64,000 bases of DNA. Source: Kalaharituber pfeilii (lineage: Eukaryota > Ascomycota > Pezizomycetes > Pezizales > Pezizaceae). Location: positions 186,001-250,000 of the forward strand of contig WHUZ01000069.1 in NCBI GenBank assembly GCA_015179045.1, given 5' to 3'. Below the pieces are notes generated by a model. It ran no database searches and was not told where the DNA came from. It saw nothing but the letters and a program-made list of their open reading frames with translations. Position numbers and translations under genes: made by a program. The stretch's first letter is position 1. Each line of letters begins with the position of its first letter. Positions 33,849 to 45,018 of the stretch are shown piece by piece.

Positions 33849-34412
33849 GGCGGATTTTGCAATCGCCAGGGAAGCTCCCAGGGTAGTCTGGTTGCACCAA
33901 CCCTCCGACCGTAGGGAGGCTCCCAGGGAGCCATCAGGGATGACCGCGCCACACGCTAGACAATCGCAAGAAATTTCACCCGTCGCCCTGATGTTTGAGG
34001 GCTGTTCCCCTGGAAACCACCACTTTTCAATACCCATCTATCTCCACGAGTTTTTATCCAATTTTCATTCTGAAAACAGGACTCGATTCTGCGTACTGAT
34101 TCACTCGGGGAACCACTCACCAGGGAAAGTTTGATCCCATTGAGTTGTGATATACGTGGTTAGAGAGTACCCTATTCCAATGCCGATACCAGAGCCTGCA
34201 TAAGCTGCGACTACACCAGAAGTCTTATGCCAAGCTTTGCTAAACCCGTACCTACACCCATTCAAAATACCATCGCTTACTCATAAAAAACGTAAAATCT
34301 ACAGTATCCCTGATGGAGCAAAATCCCAATTGCATTTCTCGCCAGGCTCAGGGCTGTGCAACGCGCTAAAAGACTTCAGCCCTGGTGCAGCCTTGTAGTT
34401 GCAAAATCCGCC
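33849..34412. mobile_element. Probable MITE with GGCGGATTTTGCAA ends
   Basis: GGCGGATTTTGCAA at 33849-33862 is the reverse complement of 34399-34412, and TA borders each end. The 564-bp interior has no transposase; a palindromic GGGAGGCTCCCAGGGAGCC-like stretch lies near 33912-33932. Confidence 0.6.
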
Positions 34413-34414
34413 TA

Positions 34415-35335
34415 TTAACACATGTTACTGAACCAACACCCAGAAATGCGTGAAATAGGTACTCGAAAGTTAGAGAAACGTCAAGAGCAGGCGTTGCTCT
34501 CACTGGAATAAATTCCAAGAGCGGATGAAGCATCCACAACCCGTATAGGGCAGGTCCTGAAGGTCAACATTGCAGTAAACAGCTCATTGATCAAGAATTA
34601 CACTTGGGCATGGATGGAAATTTTGCAAGTTGGCAGTGATTCTGCTTGATCGATTCTTCGAACATCCAAAACCGCGATATTTCTACGGACCTGGCTCTAC
34701 AGAAGCTTCAACTAAATAAGGGCATCATAAACTTTACCACCCAAAAATAGGAATCGTAGGGAGGGAAAGAAATAAAACAATGCATTGTTGTCTTAGCCGG
34801 CGGAGACAAATTTATATCGCAAAATGGATGCCTTCCCCTAAGGATTTATGTGAAATTCAAACCAAATTTTACCAGGGTACATTTCCACCGTAAGCAGGGG
34901 GGAGTTTCTCTAAGCACTTGGACGTGAGAGTAAAATAATAAATCTAGAAAACCTTTTATTATGCAGACATTTACACCTTAAATGCAGAAATTATAAGCCA
35001 GTGAAGAAGCTGTCAATCCACTACAAAAGACAGCATGAGCTCTCAAGCTCCAAGAGAGAGAACTAGGTCTTAAGAAACAGCTGTCAAGTACCACTGTATC
35101 TAAAATGTGAAAGAGTAGAGGAGGCTGAACTCTCAGTAAAAATTTTCCGCTGGAGGATAAAATGCATTACTGGATATTACATATGCAAGCAGGACTAGGT
35201 GCAAATGATGCAAATGTGAATTTAAATATCCTCTATACAGTATGGGATAGTTATTATAAACTATGCTACTTCAGCAGTAGTGTACTCTAACTAACTGCTT
35301 TTGTAATTTATTGTTTATTGTTTATTCAAGTGAGT
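34415..35335. other. AT-rich spacer
   Basis: No open frame above 60 codons and no bounded repeat. Nothing supported. Confidence 0.35.
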
Positions 35336-35337
35336 AT

Positions 35338-35372
35338 TTTGAAAGAGGGGGGGGGGTACCCCTCTTTCAAAA
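35338..35372. repeat. Perfect palindrome with G-run loop
   Basis: TTTTGAAAGAGGGG and CCCCTCTTTCAAAA are inverted arms around a short G/TA centre. The transcript could form a 14-bp hairpin. No gene end lies close enough to call it a terminator. Confidence 0.7.
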
Positions 35373-35825
35373 AATTGTTTCGAACGCTCTACCCCGGTCA
35401 CAAATTTTATCCCAAAATCTGCGGAATCGAGCTCCGGCTTCCTTTCTCAGGGATCGGCTCTGGTGCGATGTCAGTAACTAATACGGTGATGTGCGTCTAG
35501 TTACGATCGTGAGAAAATTTCCAGTCATTGACAGTCGATTCTAAACCAGAGGCAGAATATCCTACTGTTGTGGTTTCAAACAATAATCCATACTTGAAGT
35601 ACTTCGTTTTCCGGTATTAATTGTCCTCTACGTCAATTCATGAGTCATTCCTAGACTGTCCAAGCCGGCACCTTCTCACCGCCAGCACTGCAAGGTCGTG
35701 ATGCGTGGCCAGAGAAGTCGGAGGATCGGAAGAAACGCATAAACCACACAATCAATTTTGAGAATTCCGTTTCCGTATGTACAGCACTCGCACTAGTACG
35801 AGTCATAAATCCACCCCCTGGTCCT
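35371..35825. other. Region 3' of the MFS gene
   Basis: Frames at 35318-35500 and 35651-35851 have no recognisable product. Confidence 0.3.
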
Positions 35826-37722
35826 TCAAAGGGTATAACGAAACCCATCATCCTCCTTCCCCTCCGCTTTCTCCTTGTCCAATCTCAAATTCGCCCTCTT
35901 TAACAGGTACCACTGCACCACCGTCACCACCGCCGCCATCCCAAGAAACCCCAGTGCCAGCCCATGTCCCAGGAAATACCGCGGTGCGTTCGGCTGTCTA
36001 TAAATATACGCTCCGGCTATACCTCCAAGTTGCCCAACTGCAACCTGCACCGCACTCCCTGTCGCACGAAACATTTGCCCACGGAGATTATTTCCAAGCC
36101 AAGGGATATTGAGACCGGATGCCACAAAGACGCCAACCGCGACGAGGAAAGTTGCAAAGTATTTCACCCCTTGGAGATCAGCGGGGGTTGAGAGGAGGAG
36201 GATGTACCCGACCATGCCGATGAGGGTGAAGATGAATAAGGGAACCCCGCGCGACTTGTGCCTGTCGCTAAAGTAACCTGTGCCGACAGTGAATATGAAT
36301 GCCGCGACGTACGGCGGGACCGTCATGAGCTGGGCGTCAGTGGCGGCGAAGCCGAGACCTGTTATAATACTAGGGAGAAACAGGGCGAATGAGAATGTAG
36401 GGAGCGCGACACCGATGCAAATGATAGCCGCTGTATAAACCTTCCATTCCTTGAATGCCTTGCGAACGTCGGTCCAGTTGAACTCTTGTCTTTCGTGGTG
36501 GGAGTCGGCGTCAAGCAGGGATTGAAGCGAAGTCGCTTCGGATCGAGAAAGGAAGCGGGAGGTGAGCGGGCTGTCAGGGACGAGAATGTACGCGGAGAGG
36601 GCGACAGCAATAGTTATAAGACCTTCGATAATGAAGATCCAGCGCCAGCCGGAGAGGTCGCCGGTACCGTCAAGCGTGATGAGGCCGCGGGCAAGGAGAC
36701 CGCCGAAAGCGCCAGAGAGGGTGGCAGCACTGAAGAAGAGTGTGAAACGGAAGACAACGGCGTGGCGGGGGTACCTGAAACATCAGAACACAATGAGGAC
36801 CTTGGTACAGAAATGATATATTTGGATTGTATCCTTTTGGAACACATACCAGACGGTCAGCAGAAACACAACCCCCGGCTGCGATGTGTCCATATGTCAG
36901 CATTACGAGCGCTCCAGCATTTAGTTCGATGCAAAGCAAATGTCATCACTCACGAACAAGCCCGCTTCCAAAAATCCTAGCAACAGCCGCACAACAACCA
37001 AACTTGGAAAACTTTGCACGAACCCGGTACACATTGTAACACTGTGGCGGAGCGAGGATTAATTATGTTACCCTTCAGATTCATGTTGGTAATCAAAGTA
37101 GTCAAGGGAACCGTCACAATAACTTACATCCCCCATCCTAAACATATGGAAGGCAGCCATATGCTTGGTTTCAGCCTTTTCAAGATGATGTTGCTCGGAA
37201 TCTACCCAAACAAACCCCCTATCAGCACCCTCCTCCATGTATGCAGTTCTGAATCCCCATCTGCGCCACGCTGGCTTCTCCACTGGTTATAGGCTAACCC
37301 ACCTCAAAGCTAACATAACTGACAAACATCAGACTCAACGCGATATTATACTCTCCCGGCGCCAGCCCTAGCTCCGTATCCATTCCAGCGATTTTGGCAT
37401 TGCCGATAGAGGTCCGGTCCAGGAAGGACATGAGGTAGAGGAGGGTCAGGATCGGGAGGAGTTGATAGTCTATCTTGCGGAGAAGGTGAGAGCGGCTATA
37501 GATTTCGGGAGACCCCGAGCCGGAAGTGGCCCCCTCATCAGGAACGCGAGGGGGAGTAGCCGTGAGGGCGGTGTCAGGTGATTTTTCGGTGTCCGACATA
37601 GTGGAAGGAGCTGGATGGTCGATTGGGAAAGGGAAGCGAGATGCGAATTTCTCGCGTGGGCACGAACCGATGTCGCCTTCAATCGAGATCTGAACTGCAT
37701 ACCCATCGTTGGGTGCGTTCAT
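35826..37722 (-). CDS. MFS transporter, allantoate permease (ACS) family
   Basis: Plasma-membrane symporter of the anion:cation symporter family, which in fungi takes up allantoate, nicotinate, biotin, pantothenate or similar acids; the substrate cannot be read. Exons: 37303-37722, 37128-37201, 36954-37041, 36850-36878 and 35826-36774. Introns of 75-101 nt with GTGGGT, GTAAGT, GTGAGT and GTATGT donors all fit in phase. Diagnostic sequence includes DYQLLPILTLLYLMSFLDR, SIGNAKIAG, FEIPSNIILKRLKP after splicing, RLLLGFLEAGLFPG and TVWYPR, followed by SGWRWIFIIEGL and the later helices VPPYVAAFIFTVG and GLNIPWLGNN. From ATG 37722 the protein has 519 residues; the in-frame ATG at 37599 (MSDTEKSPDTAL) gives 478 and is an equally likely start. 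No damage is seen. Confidence 0.9.
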
Positions 37723-38529
37723 ATACTCCCTGTCTCCAATTTCCGCCCCCGCTTACACCGCAAACGCCTCATCACAATTGTCAGCTGTTGGTGCTCGACA
37801 AAAAAAAATTTCGTTTCAGACTAACTGGTTCTATCCCCAATGCAGCGTCAAGCTTGTCCACTTGATAACGTGCGCCGATTCTTCATATCCATATGTGACC
37901 GCAGAAAGATGTGAAAGTGATCACCAGAGAATGGCGGTGGAGTAGGTGAATCCCTGCACTTTTCGATTTTGTGAGAAGCTTCTGGGGTGTCATGTGCTGT
38001 TGTGAAGGTCTTGGCGTATGTAATGAGTGGGGTTGGAAGGTTACACTTGGGGAGGGCAGAAGTGGAAAGGTGGGGCGAGGCAACAATTTCTGTTGTTTAT
38101 CTACCCTTGCCCATTTACTTCCAAAATCTTACGTCCCGAAATCCATGCAACCCCAGTGGCTATATGTGCCCTGCAAACAGATGAGAACGAGATGAAGTTC
38201 ATTTAGAGATTGCGTGTCACACTCCTGTCTTGAATTAAGCTTATTTCAACCCCATTGCAGTGCTGTGAGTGAGGTGCACATTAAACCTGCATACGATGGG
38301 CTAAAGGACAAAAGTTGGGATCAATCCCTAGGGTCAACTGTCATACTGCCCAATCATGGTACCTGTTGAAAATCTGCATATCTGATACGTATCCAAATCT
38401 GGAATAGCATTCCCCGGAGTTCCTCCACTCCAATTCGTGTTCGAGTCCCCAATAGTCCTCAGTGTCTCGGTTATGTAATGCAATTCAATTTTTCTCCTGT
38501 CGAGCACGACAGCATTTTCCGTAAAGGTA
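37723..38529. other. Spacer between MFS gene and Tc1 element
   Basis: No recognisable gene. Short frames on both strands lack motifs. It ends at the TA target of the transposon. Confidence 0.3.
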
Positions 38530-39634
38530 CAGTCACTGAGCAAAAGTCTTGGTGAAAAGGGCCTGAGCGTCACGCGTTGATAATGTGACACGCTTGATAT
38601 TTTGTACCATAACAACCACGATGCCACAAAAAAAAAACCCGACGAGAGATGACAAACATAGAGAAGGGTATGATAATTGCTCTTCTTTATTTACAATATA
38701 AAATTGCTGCAATTAGCAGCATAGTCGGACGCCCATGGTCAAGCATCGACCAAAATTAACGCCAGAACGAGCTTCCGCAAGACTCCAATGGGCTCTAGAA
38801 CGCAAGGATTGGACTATTGAAGACTTCAAAACAACAATTTGGAGTGACAAGTGTAGTGTGGAGAAATCCGACAATCCTCGGCAATTATGAGTCTTTCGAT
38901 TTCCGCATGAAAAATGGAATGCCGACTGCATCGCACCAAAAAAGAAGGGCAAAGGTGTTTCTATTATGGTCTGGGGTTGCTTTTACGGTAAAACTAAGGG
39001 TACATTTGTACCTTTGGTTGTACGGTCTGTCAATGCAGTCTTATACCGGCGTCTTGTCAAGCTCTTAGTTCTACCAGTAGTAGAGCACGTCAACAACACT
39101 ACTGGTGGTGCTAGGTTTCAACAAGATAATGCACCAGTCCATAAAGCAAAGATTGTGCAGGCTTTTTTTAAGCGGCGTAAAATTCCTGTTGATTTGCACC
39201 CTCCCTACTCACCCGACCTCAACCCGATTGAGCATGTTTGGGTGGTCCTAAAAAGAAACTTCATGAGAAGTACCCCAACATTGGCAACACTCCCGGAGGG
39301 CCAGATGCTGTTAGAGCCAAGTTAGCAGAAGTGCTTCCCAAAGTCTGGGACAGCCTACCAGAGTCCTTGTTTGAGAGCCTGTGGAAAAGCATGCCAGATC
39401 GGGTGGCTGCGGTAATTGATGCAAAGGGATGGTACACTCGATATTAAATTCAGCTTCTTGTACTATAGCCTATTCCTGTGCTGTATCTTGTTCAGTTTCA
39501 TGTACACTATCATCAGTTTAAGTTGTATATTGATCGGGTCAATGGTTGTTAAGATATCTCAATTTTTGTTCATGCAGACAGTGTCGCAACTGTGCGCACT
39601 GACCTGTTTCACCAAGACTTTTGCTCAGTGACTG
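38530..39634 (+). mobile_element. Tc1/mariner transposon (1105 bp)
   Basis: TIRs of about 28 bp start CAGTCACTGAGCAAAAGTC; the TA duplication is at 38528-38529 and 39635-39636. It carries a decayed transposase on the plus strand. Confidence 0.92.
38621..39447 (+). pseudogene. Tc1 transposase, DD34E, inactivated
   Basis: The C-terminal catalytic domain is readable: TTIWSDKCSV (first Asp), FQQDNAPVH (second Asp) and SPDLNPIEHVW (Glu), with 34 residues between the second Asp and the Glu. A TGA at 38888-38890 replaces the Trp expected in RQLWVFRF, a G-to-A change compatible with RIP. One A is missing in the run at 39250-39254, so VVLKKKLHEKYPN shifts frame. The N-terminal helix-turn-helix region is largely deleted (stops near 38697). 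It ends ...DAKGWYTRY at 39447. Full-length relatives are about 340 residues. Confidence 0.88.
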
Positions 39635-39636
39635 TA

Positions 39637-40381
39637 TAAAAGCCTGTACAACTTAGATATGGTTTTCTGGATATGGTCTTGTCTTGAGGCTCTGGAGTTG
39701 GCGTGAGCTCGTACTGGTACGTACTTGGCACTAACCATGATTTTTATGGGTAGTTTTAACCTATAAGTGTTCATAATAGGGACTGAGTTGAGGGCGAGTT
39801 GAACTGCGGATTTATTTCTCAAGGCTCGGCAACTGGGGTTCGTCATGTGCACGTAATTGACTTGGATCTCTGCAACCACTTCTGCGAGACCGATCCCCAC
39901 CTGGAGTGCAGCAGGGTTCAAACCACGCCCCTTGCAAACAACCGGAGAAGAAGGAAATACAATGTGCAACCAGAATGCTGAAATCATCAAAATTTTATTA
40001 CGAATCTCGCATCGGATGTATTGTAGACTCCAAATCGCACCTAACGCAAAATCTCCGGTTGCAGAGAAATGCGTGGTGTCTTGGAAAGTTTGGCATCGAG
40101 AGCGTGGGGAATTGGGGTTATTGCAACTGTCAATTCAGGTACTGTATAGGGAGAATGGTCGATACTACTTAATTGGACATATCGGAGTCCATCCACAAAT
40201 GGAAACACTTCGTGACAGAAATGTCAACTCGACAGAGCAAATTAATCGAATACAATTATGCCCTGAAACGAACAATACAATTCCATTTTTACCGCTTAAT
40301 ATACATGCACCCGTTTTTTCCTGTTCCTCCCGTCTTCACTGATTATTTTTTCGGTAACGAAGAGAGGTTCCAATATGTCCA
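39637..40381. other. Spacer without supported gene
   Basis: Overlapping short frames on both strands; no motifs. Nothing bounded seen. Confidence 0.3.
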
Positions 40382-40840
40382 TTAGAAATGCGGATGTCGG
40401 TCGCGCGTATCCGCGATATGCTGCGCCTCCGACGACAGCGATCCATGCGCCGGCTGGTGCCCACCCATTGCTCGAGCCTAAGTCCTCCAACTCAGCCCGT
40501 ATTCCTTTTTTCAAAAATTGCAATTGGAAAAAAAAAAAAAGACATTTACCTCGTAAGAATGCAACTCCCGTGCATCAGGCCTAGTAACCTCCTCCTCCCT
40601 CTTCCCGACCATCTCCTCCGCCTTGTCGGCGAACCGCTGCTGCGCGTCGTACACGCTCTGCATCGTCGCTGCGGGCCCTTTGCGCACGGGGCCCGGCGCG
40701 CCCGTGATGCTCGCCTCGCGCGCGGTCAGGTCGTGCACCTCCTCCGCCGTGTACTGCCGCCCCGCCGCGGCGCTGTCTTTGATTTGTTGTGGGGTCGGGA
40801 GGATCCCCTGTTGGTAATAGGCTTGGAGTTTCTCTGCCAT
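40382..40840 (-). CDS. SMP/LEA-like small protein
   Basis: Two exons, 40550-40840 and 40382-40453, with a 96-nt intron (GTAAAT donor, CACCAG acceptor), give 120 residues. LPTPQQIKDSAAAGRQYTAE and GPVRKGPAATMQSVYDAQQR match the seed-maturation-protein (SMP) domain, and the second exon adds the short repeat HGSLSSEAQHIADTRD. In plants the domain belongs to LEA desiccation proteins; fungal homologues are small, charged and of unproven function, probably linked to stress or dormancy. Without splicing the frame would end after a poly-Phe run (VNVFFFFSNCNF), which supports the intron. Start ATG at 40840 is the only one in frame. Confidence 0.8.
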
Positions 40841-41620
40841 TTATTCGAAATTCTCTCAATGCGGGGGGCGTTTAGGACAAAGAATTCTTGTTCTGTGACT
40901 TGTTTCTTTTTTTCGTGCGGGAATTGAGGTTTTATATTTCTGACACACTATATGCTGATATAAGGAAAGCTTGCGAGTAGGAGTGGGGGAGGCTGGGGGA
41001 TATTAATACGCCCTCCATAGCAAGCGGACAGTGTCCCGGAGACATACATATGACGAAATGTGTCACGTGACGTTCACCGAAGATGAAATAACAATTATGT
41101 GACAGTGACAAGGGCGAAATTCCCAATTCGGGAGCGATGGGCTTGAATGTTCTGGGGGTTTTGGGGGGGGGGGGGGGAGGGGCGGGGAAGTAGTCACGAG
41201 AAGGGAAGGGGGAATTGCGGGTGCATTTAGAGATAGCAAGCTGAGCATGGAAGGATTTGAACTTTCGATGGCAGCTCGATTGACATTCTGTATCGCCTAA
41301 TCTGGAAACAAGAAAATATTCCAGAATTCGTTCAGAACCTTTTTGTTGCGTTTTTTTGCCATGCGGAAATGCCCCACTTTTTTAATGCACAGTATTCAAG
41401 TTTTGGAAGTTTGCCCAAAAGGAAAAAGAAAAAAAAAAAAATGGAACAGAGTCACAACGTAAATATTGTGTATGTGATTGACAGATTATCGGGAACCCCC
41501 TTATGGCTGGATCAGCCCTCCGATACCTGCTTGAATGTCAAGAAATAAATTATCGCAAACCAAGCCCCGATTACGCCACCCATTTCAGATCTAGGATGCC
41601 GTCCTCAAGATCGAAACCTC
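40841..41620. other. Spacer upstream of the SMP-like gene
   Basis: Contains a G16-like run near 41163-41180 and A-rich tracts near 41425. A pol III B-box-like string occurs near 41253 on the minus strand, but no tRNA folds around it. Confidence 0.3.
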
Positions 41621-43189
41621 CTATTCCAAGACCCCACACGTGGTCAATTCCCACCCGCCCGTCCGCCCGTCCGCGTACTTTGCAAAGTACTGCATCCAGA
41701 ATCCCGGTAGGTCCCACTCCGCCTGCGCCTCGCTCTCGATGTTCATCCACTCGTCAATCCCCGCCCGGAAGTACCCCTTATATCCCTTCCATACCACTTT
41801 GTCGCCGCGCTCGAGCCTCGCCGCGTCTGCCTCCCTCGGGTCGGAACGGAACCCGGTCGGGGATATCGTGGGGACAGGTGCGCCGTCGACGTCGTCGCCG
41901 GCGGCGAGCGCTTCGGCGACTTCTTCGGCGTGGGTGGCGGGGTCGTAGTGGCGGTCGAGAACCAGGATGGTGGCGGTAGGGGAGGACGACAGAACGGAGG
42001 TGATACTAAGGGTGTCGGCCACGAGACACAGATTCGGGGAGAAGTCTTGGTACGGTCCGGAGGGGAAGGGGTAAGTGGCGGGGTTGGGGGCGTGGGGGTT
42101 GCGTTCCAGACACCACCCGTTGAATGCCCTGTATATATGTTTGGAGGTCGGGTTAGTTAATCAGCGTGCTACAACTTCGTCAGCGGTGAGGTGAACGCAC
42201 TCTCGGATAATATGTAGGTTATTCACATCCACCTTCCCAAACCGGTCCCAGTCCTCGACCCACACGATCTCGAGCGCCGCCTCTTCCTTGCCGTGCCGCG
42301 CCTCCTGCTCCTTGAACTTGTCCATCACGGTCTGCTTGTAGCGTTCCCATTCTTGCGGCGGAGACGCATAGTCAGTGCGATAGCACACATAGCCGGAGAT
42401 GGTTTCCGCGCGCTCCGCGGGGCTGAGGTCGGGGTAGGGTTCTATCCAGAGAGAGTCCGAGGGCTGCGTGGAAGGTGACGGGGATGGGGGATCGGCTTGC
42501 GACGGCGCGGTTTCGAGCTCGGACTCGGAGGCGGTTGGGGAGCCGTCGTCGTCAAGCGTAATATGCGTAGCGGGAGCAGCGGGCTTCGAAGAGGGGGTTG
42601 AGAGAACCGGCGATGGGGTGGCGATGGGCTCCGGTTGCGTTTTGCGGGCACTTGGAGGTAGTTGGTCGGGCTCGCTCGTGGTTCCAGCAGCCTCCGACGG
42701 CTTACTTGGAACTTCCACCGCAAACTCCTTCCCTCTCGCGGGCGTCCCCTTTTCCCCCGATCCTCCCGCCGCAATCTCCCCAGGCAACCTCACCGTAATC
42801 GACTCCAGCTCCTCCACCTCGACAATCTCATCGCCGTCCTCCTCCTCCTCCTCCTCCTCCTCCGGCAAGCCCCTCCCCAAGTCCTTCGCGAGCGTATCCA
42901 GCGGTCCTCGCTTCTGCCTCGTGGACTTTGCTCTCCCGCTACCCCCGGCTTTTGCCCCAGTTTTCCGTTTCGCAGTGGACCCTGCAACCGCCGCCGCAGC
43001 CTTCAGTTTCGAGTTCTTTCGCGCCGCGTTCGCCTTCTTGGCTGCTGGCGACGGGGGGACGGGGGCGGAGGCGGAGGCGGAGGCAGCCGCGGCGCGGGAG
43101 CTGGTTTCGCGGGAGCGTGCGCCCGCGCGTCCAGCGGGGCCTTTGGCGGCTTCCTCGCGGGCGCGCGTTTGGGAGCGGGTTTCGACCAT
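41621..43189 (-). CDS. Conserved protein of unknown function, disordered N-terminus
   Basis: Two exons, 42201-43189 and 41621-42128, joined by a 72-nt intron with GTGCGT donor, TTAACTAAC branch site and TACAG acceptor; 498 residues. The first 250 residues (start MVETRSQTRAREEAAKG) are disordered: Ala/Ser/Lys-rich, with a KRK cluster that could be a nuclear signal, and an acidic run of nine Glu after LPEE at about 100-115. The C-terminal half is compact and looks conserved: SLWIEPYPDLSPAERAETI, WERYKQTVMDKFKEQEARHG, REAFNGWCLERNPHAP and a Trp/Tyr-rich end with WKGYKGYFRAGIDEWMNIES and WMQYFAKYADG. I do not recognise the family. The splice joint REAFNGW is smooth. Confidence 0.75.
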
Positions 43190-45018
43190 GGCTGGCGAAT
43201 GGAGAGAGATGTAGGTGGTGGAGGGCGAGCGATGACGGTGGGATCAAGTCGTGCGTAAGGGCGACGTAAGTGAATGTTCCGATTTGGTAAATTATAATCT
43301 GCGCGTAAAATACTCTGGAAGGGGCTTATAAAAATTCCGAGAAGTGAAGAAGAGAAAGAAAAAAAAAAGTTGTGAATTGTGATTGAAGAATTGGATTCCC
43401 GCTCGAACTCTCGAGATTCGTACCTGGTGCGGGGATGAATGTATTATGCGAAGCTCAGATGAGCTGAATCGTGGGGCTGGTGGGATGTTGCTTGCCGTGA
43501 AGCGCGACTTGGCTGCAGCGTGTGCCCATGCAGTCTCTGCTGGGGGCGGAAAGCGGCGTGTGGCCACGGTTAGTCAGGAACATCGAAATCAGATGTCCTA
43601 AAAGATGAGCGCTGGAAACTGAACAGTACCCTAGATCGATGCTAACGGTGACCTTGTTACATATGCGTCTTACAGTAGGGGTTGTCGACGATTAATTGAG
43701 AATAACTTTACTGTACTTGCTTTAGTGCCTTGGCCCCCTCGTTCATTGGCCCATTGGATGGTAGCGCAACTTACCAGCATGAGTTCTTTTACCAGACAAT
43801 CGTTGGTACGTACGGAGAGCTCAGTTAGTAACCTTCTTTGCTGCATACATCCGCATTAGTTTGCATCATATGCAGCACCCATGTATTCACATTCTGCTTC
43901 ATATCAAACTTACAGCATATATCTACAGAATACACAAAACTTGTATATATTCTATTTATATTTATATCTTTATTATATATCAATTTTCTTTAAATTTGAA
44001 TTAGAATATAAATCTAAATTAAGAATTATAAGTATTATAAGAGCTTTTATATTGCTTTCAAGTACTTAACTTGAATATATTATAATTTATTAATTTAGAC
44101 TGAGAGTACTGTCTATGAATGTAATCCAGCAATGGGAGGCCGGTGGAACTATTCTTATGTTGAATACGTATCCTGGGTAACATATCCAGGTCCTAGAACG
44201 GTAGTAGTGTATCCTCCACTAATTCCAATGTTGCCTGGTCGTAGGGGAGAGAGCCTTGGGATGCTGACAATGGTATGGTGAAGTTTTGTGCGGTTTTTTT
44301 TTTTTTTTTCGTGTCCGGAAGACTGATTAATGAATATGCATTTGTCTTACTTTGAATCCTTCTCCAAAAAAAGCCATATATATATATATTAATATAATTT
44401 TATGCTTATATAATGATAAGTAGTGCTGGGGTCTGAATTTGTTTTAGCCCTGTGTCCAAACTCTCTGCTGTTTGGTCTTACGAGACTATCACCAACGGCG
44501 TTTCAACTGCCACGCTGCAATCAACTCTCATATCTGTTTATATGCCATGTACCACATTTCTCGGTTACCCTTTACAATTATCACTCATGTATAGCATAGT
44601 TACAGACGACTTCTAGTGGTGATGTTGCTTAATATCATTGACCGCGTGCCGCTCTGGGGGCTATGACGATAAAAGCAAGTGGAGCAAAAGAGCAAAAAGA
44701 AGAACAAATTAATAATAATCAACTTCAACATCGTAAAACAGACCGGAAAGCCACACGTTCAGATGCACAAATAGTAATAATGCAAAAGCCAGGTGAATTC
44801 CCATCCGGTTACCCAACAAAATTTGCACCACTGTCCTGGAAGCATGCTCTATGTTTACAGAATCATGCCAGTGCCAACACTTATAGTACGTAACACATTT
44901 CCTTATGTCTTGAATCAGTCATGCACAATGAGTTAGTATTTGTAGATGCATAAAATGAGGTGGAATTTGTACATACTTGAGAATTCTGGAACAAAGGTAC
45001 ATCCAGAAATCTGCGCCA
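43190..45018. other. Long spacer, partly AT-rich
   Basis: 43,900-44,100 is strongly AT-rich. T17 at 44296-44312 lacks a LINE tail. A degenerate tail B without a long T run lies at 44635-44672. No gene is supported. Confidence 0.3.
44635..44672 (-). mobile_element. Degenerate tail B copy
   Basis: On the minus strand TATCGTCATAGCCCC, then GAGCGGCACGCGGTCAATGAT. The outer arms still pair through G-T wobbles. Poly(A) and duplications are lost. Confidence 0.55.

Noticed and set aside
40296..40523. Alternative second exon frame for the SMP-like gene (GWAPAGAWIAVVGGAAY)
   Set aside because: The CACCAG acceptor in the correct phase gives the family-like HGSLSSEAQHIADTRD instead.
41246..41320. tRNA-like sequence with a B-box-like AGTTCAAATCC on the minus strand
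   Set aside because: No acceptor stem pairs with the 3' side and the D and anticodon arms do not form.
42468..43258. Plus-strand frames of 198-248 codons opposite the gene at 41621-43189
   Set aside because: They mirror the low-complexity coding of the minus-strand exon (Ala/Ser/Glu runs) and have no family motif.
44287..44312. T17 run as another retroposon tail
   Set aside because: Neither LINE tail follows it and no direct repeats flank it. The same holds for T runs near 24088 and 19141.
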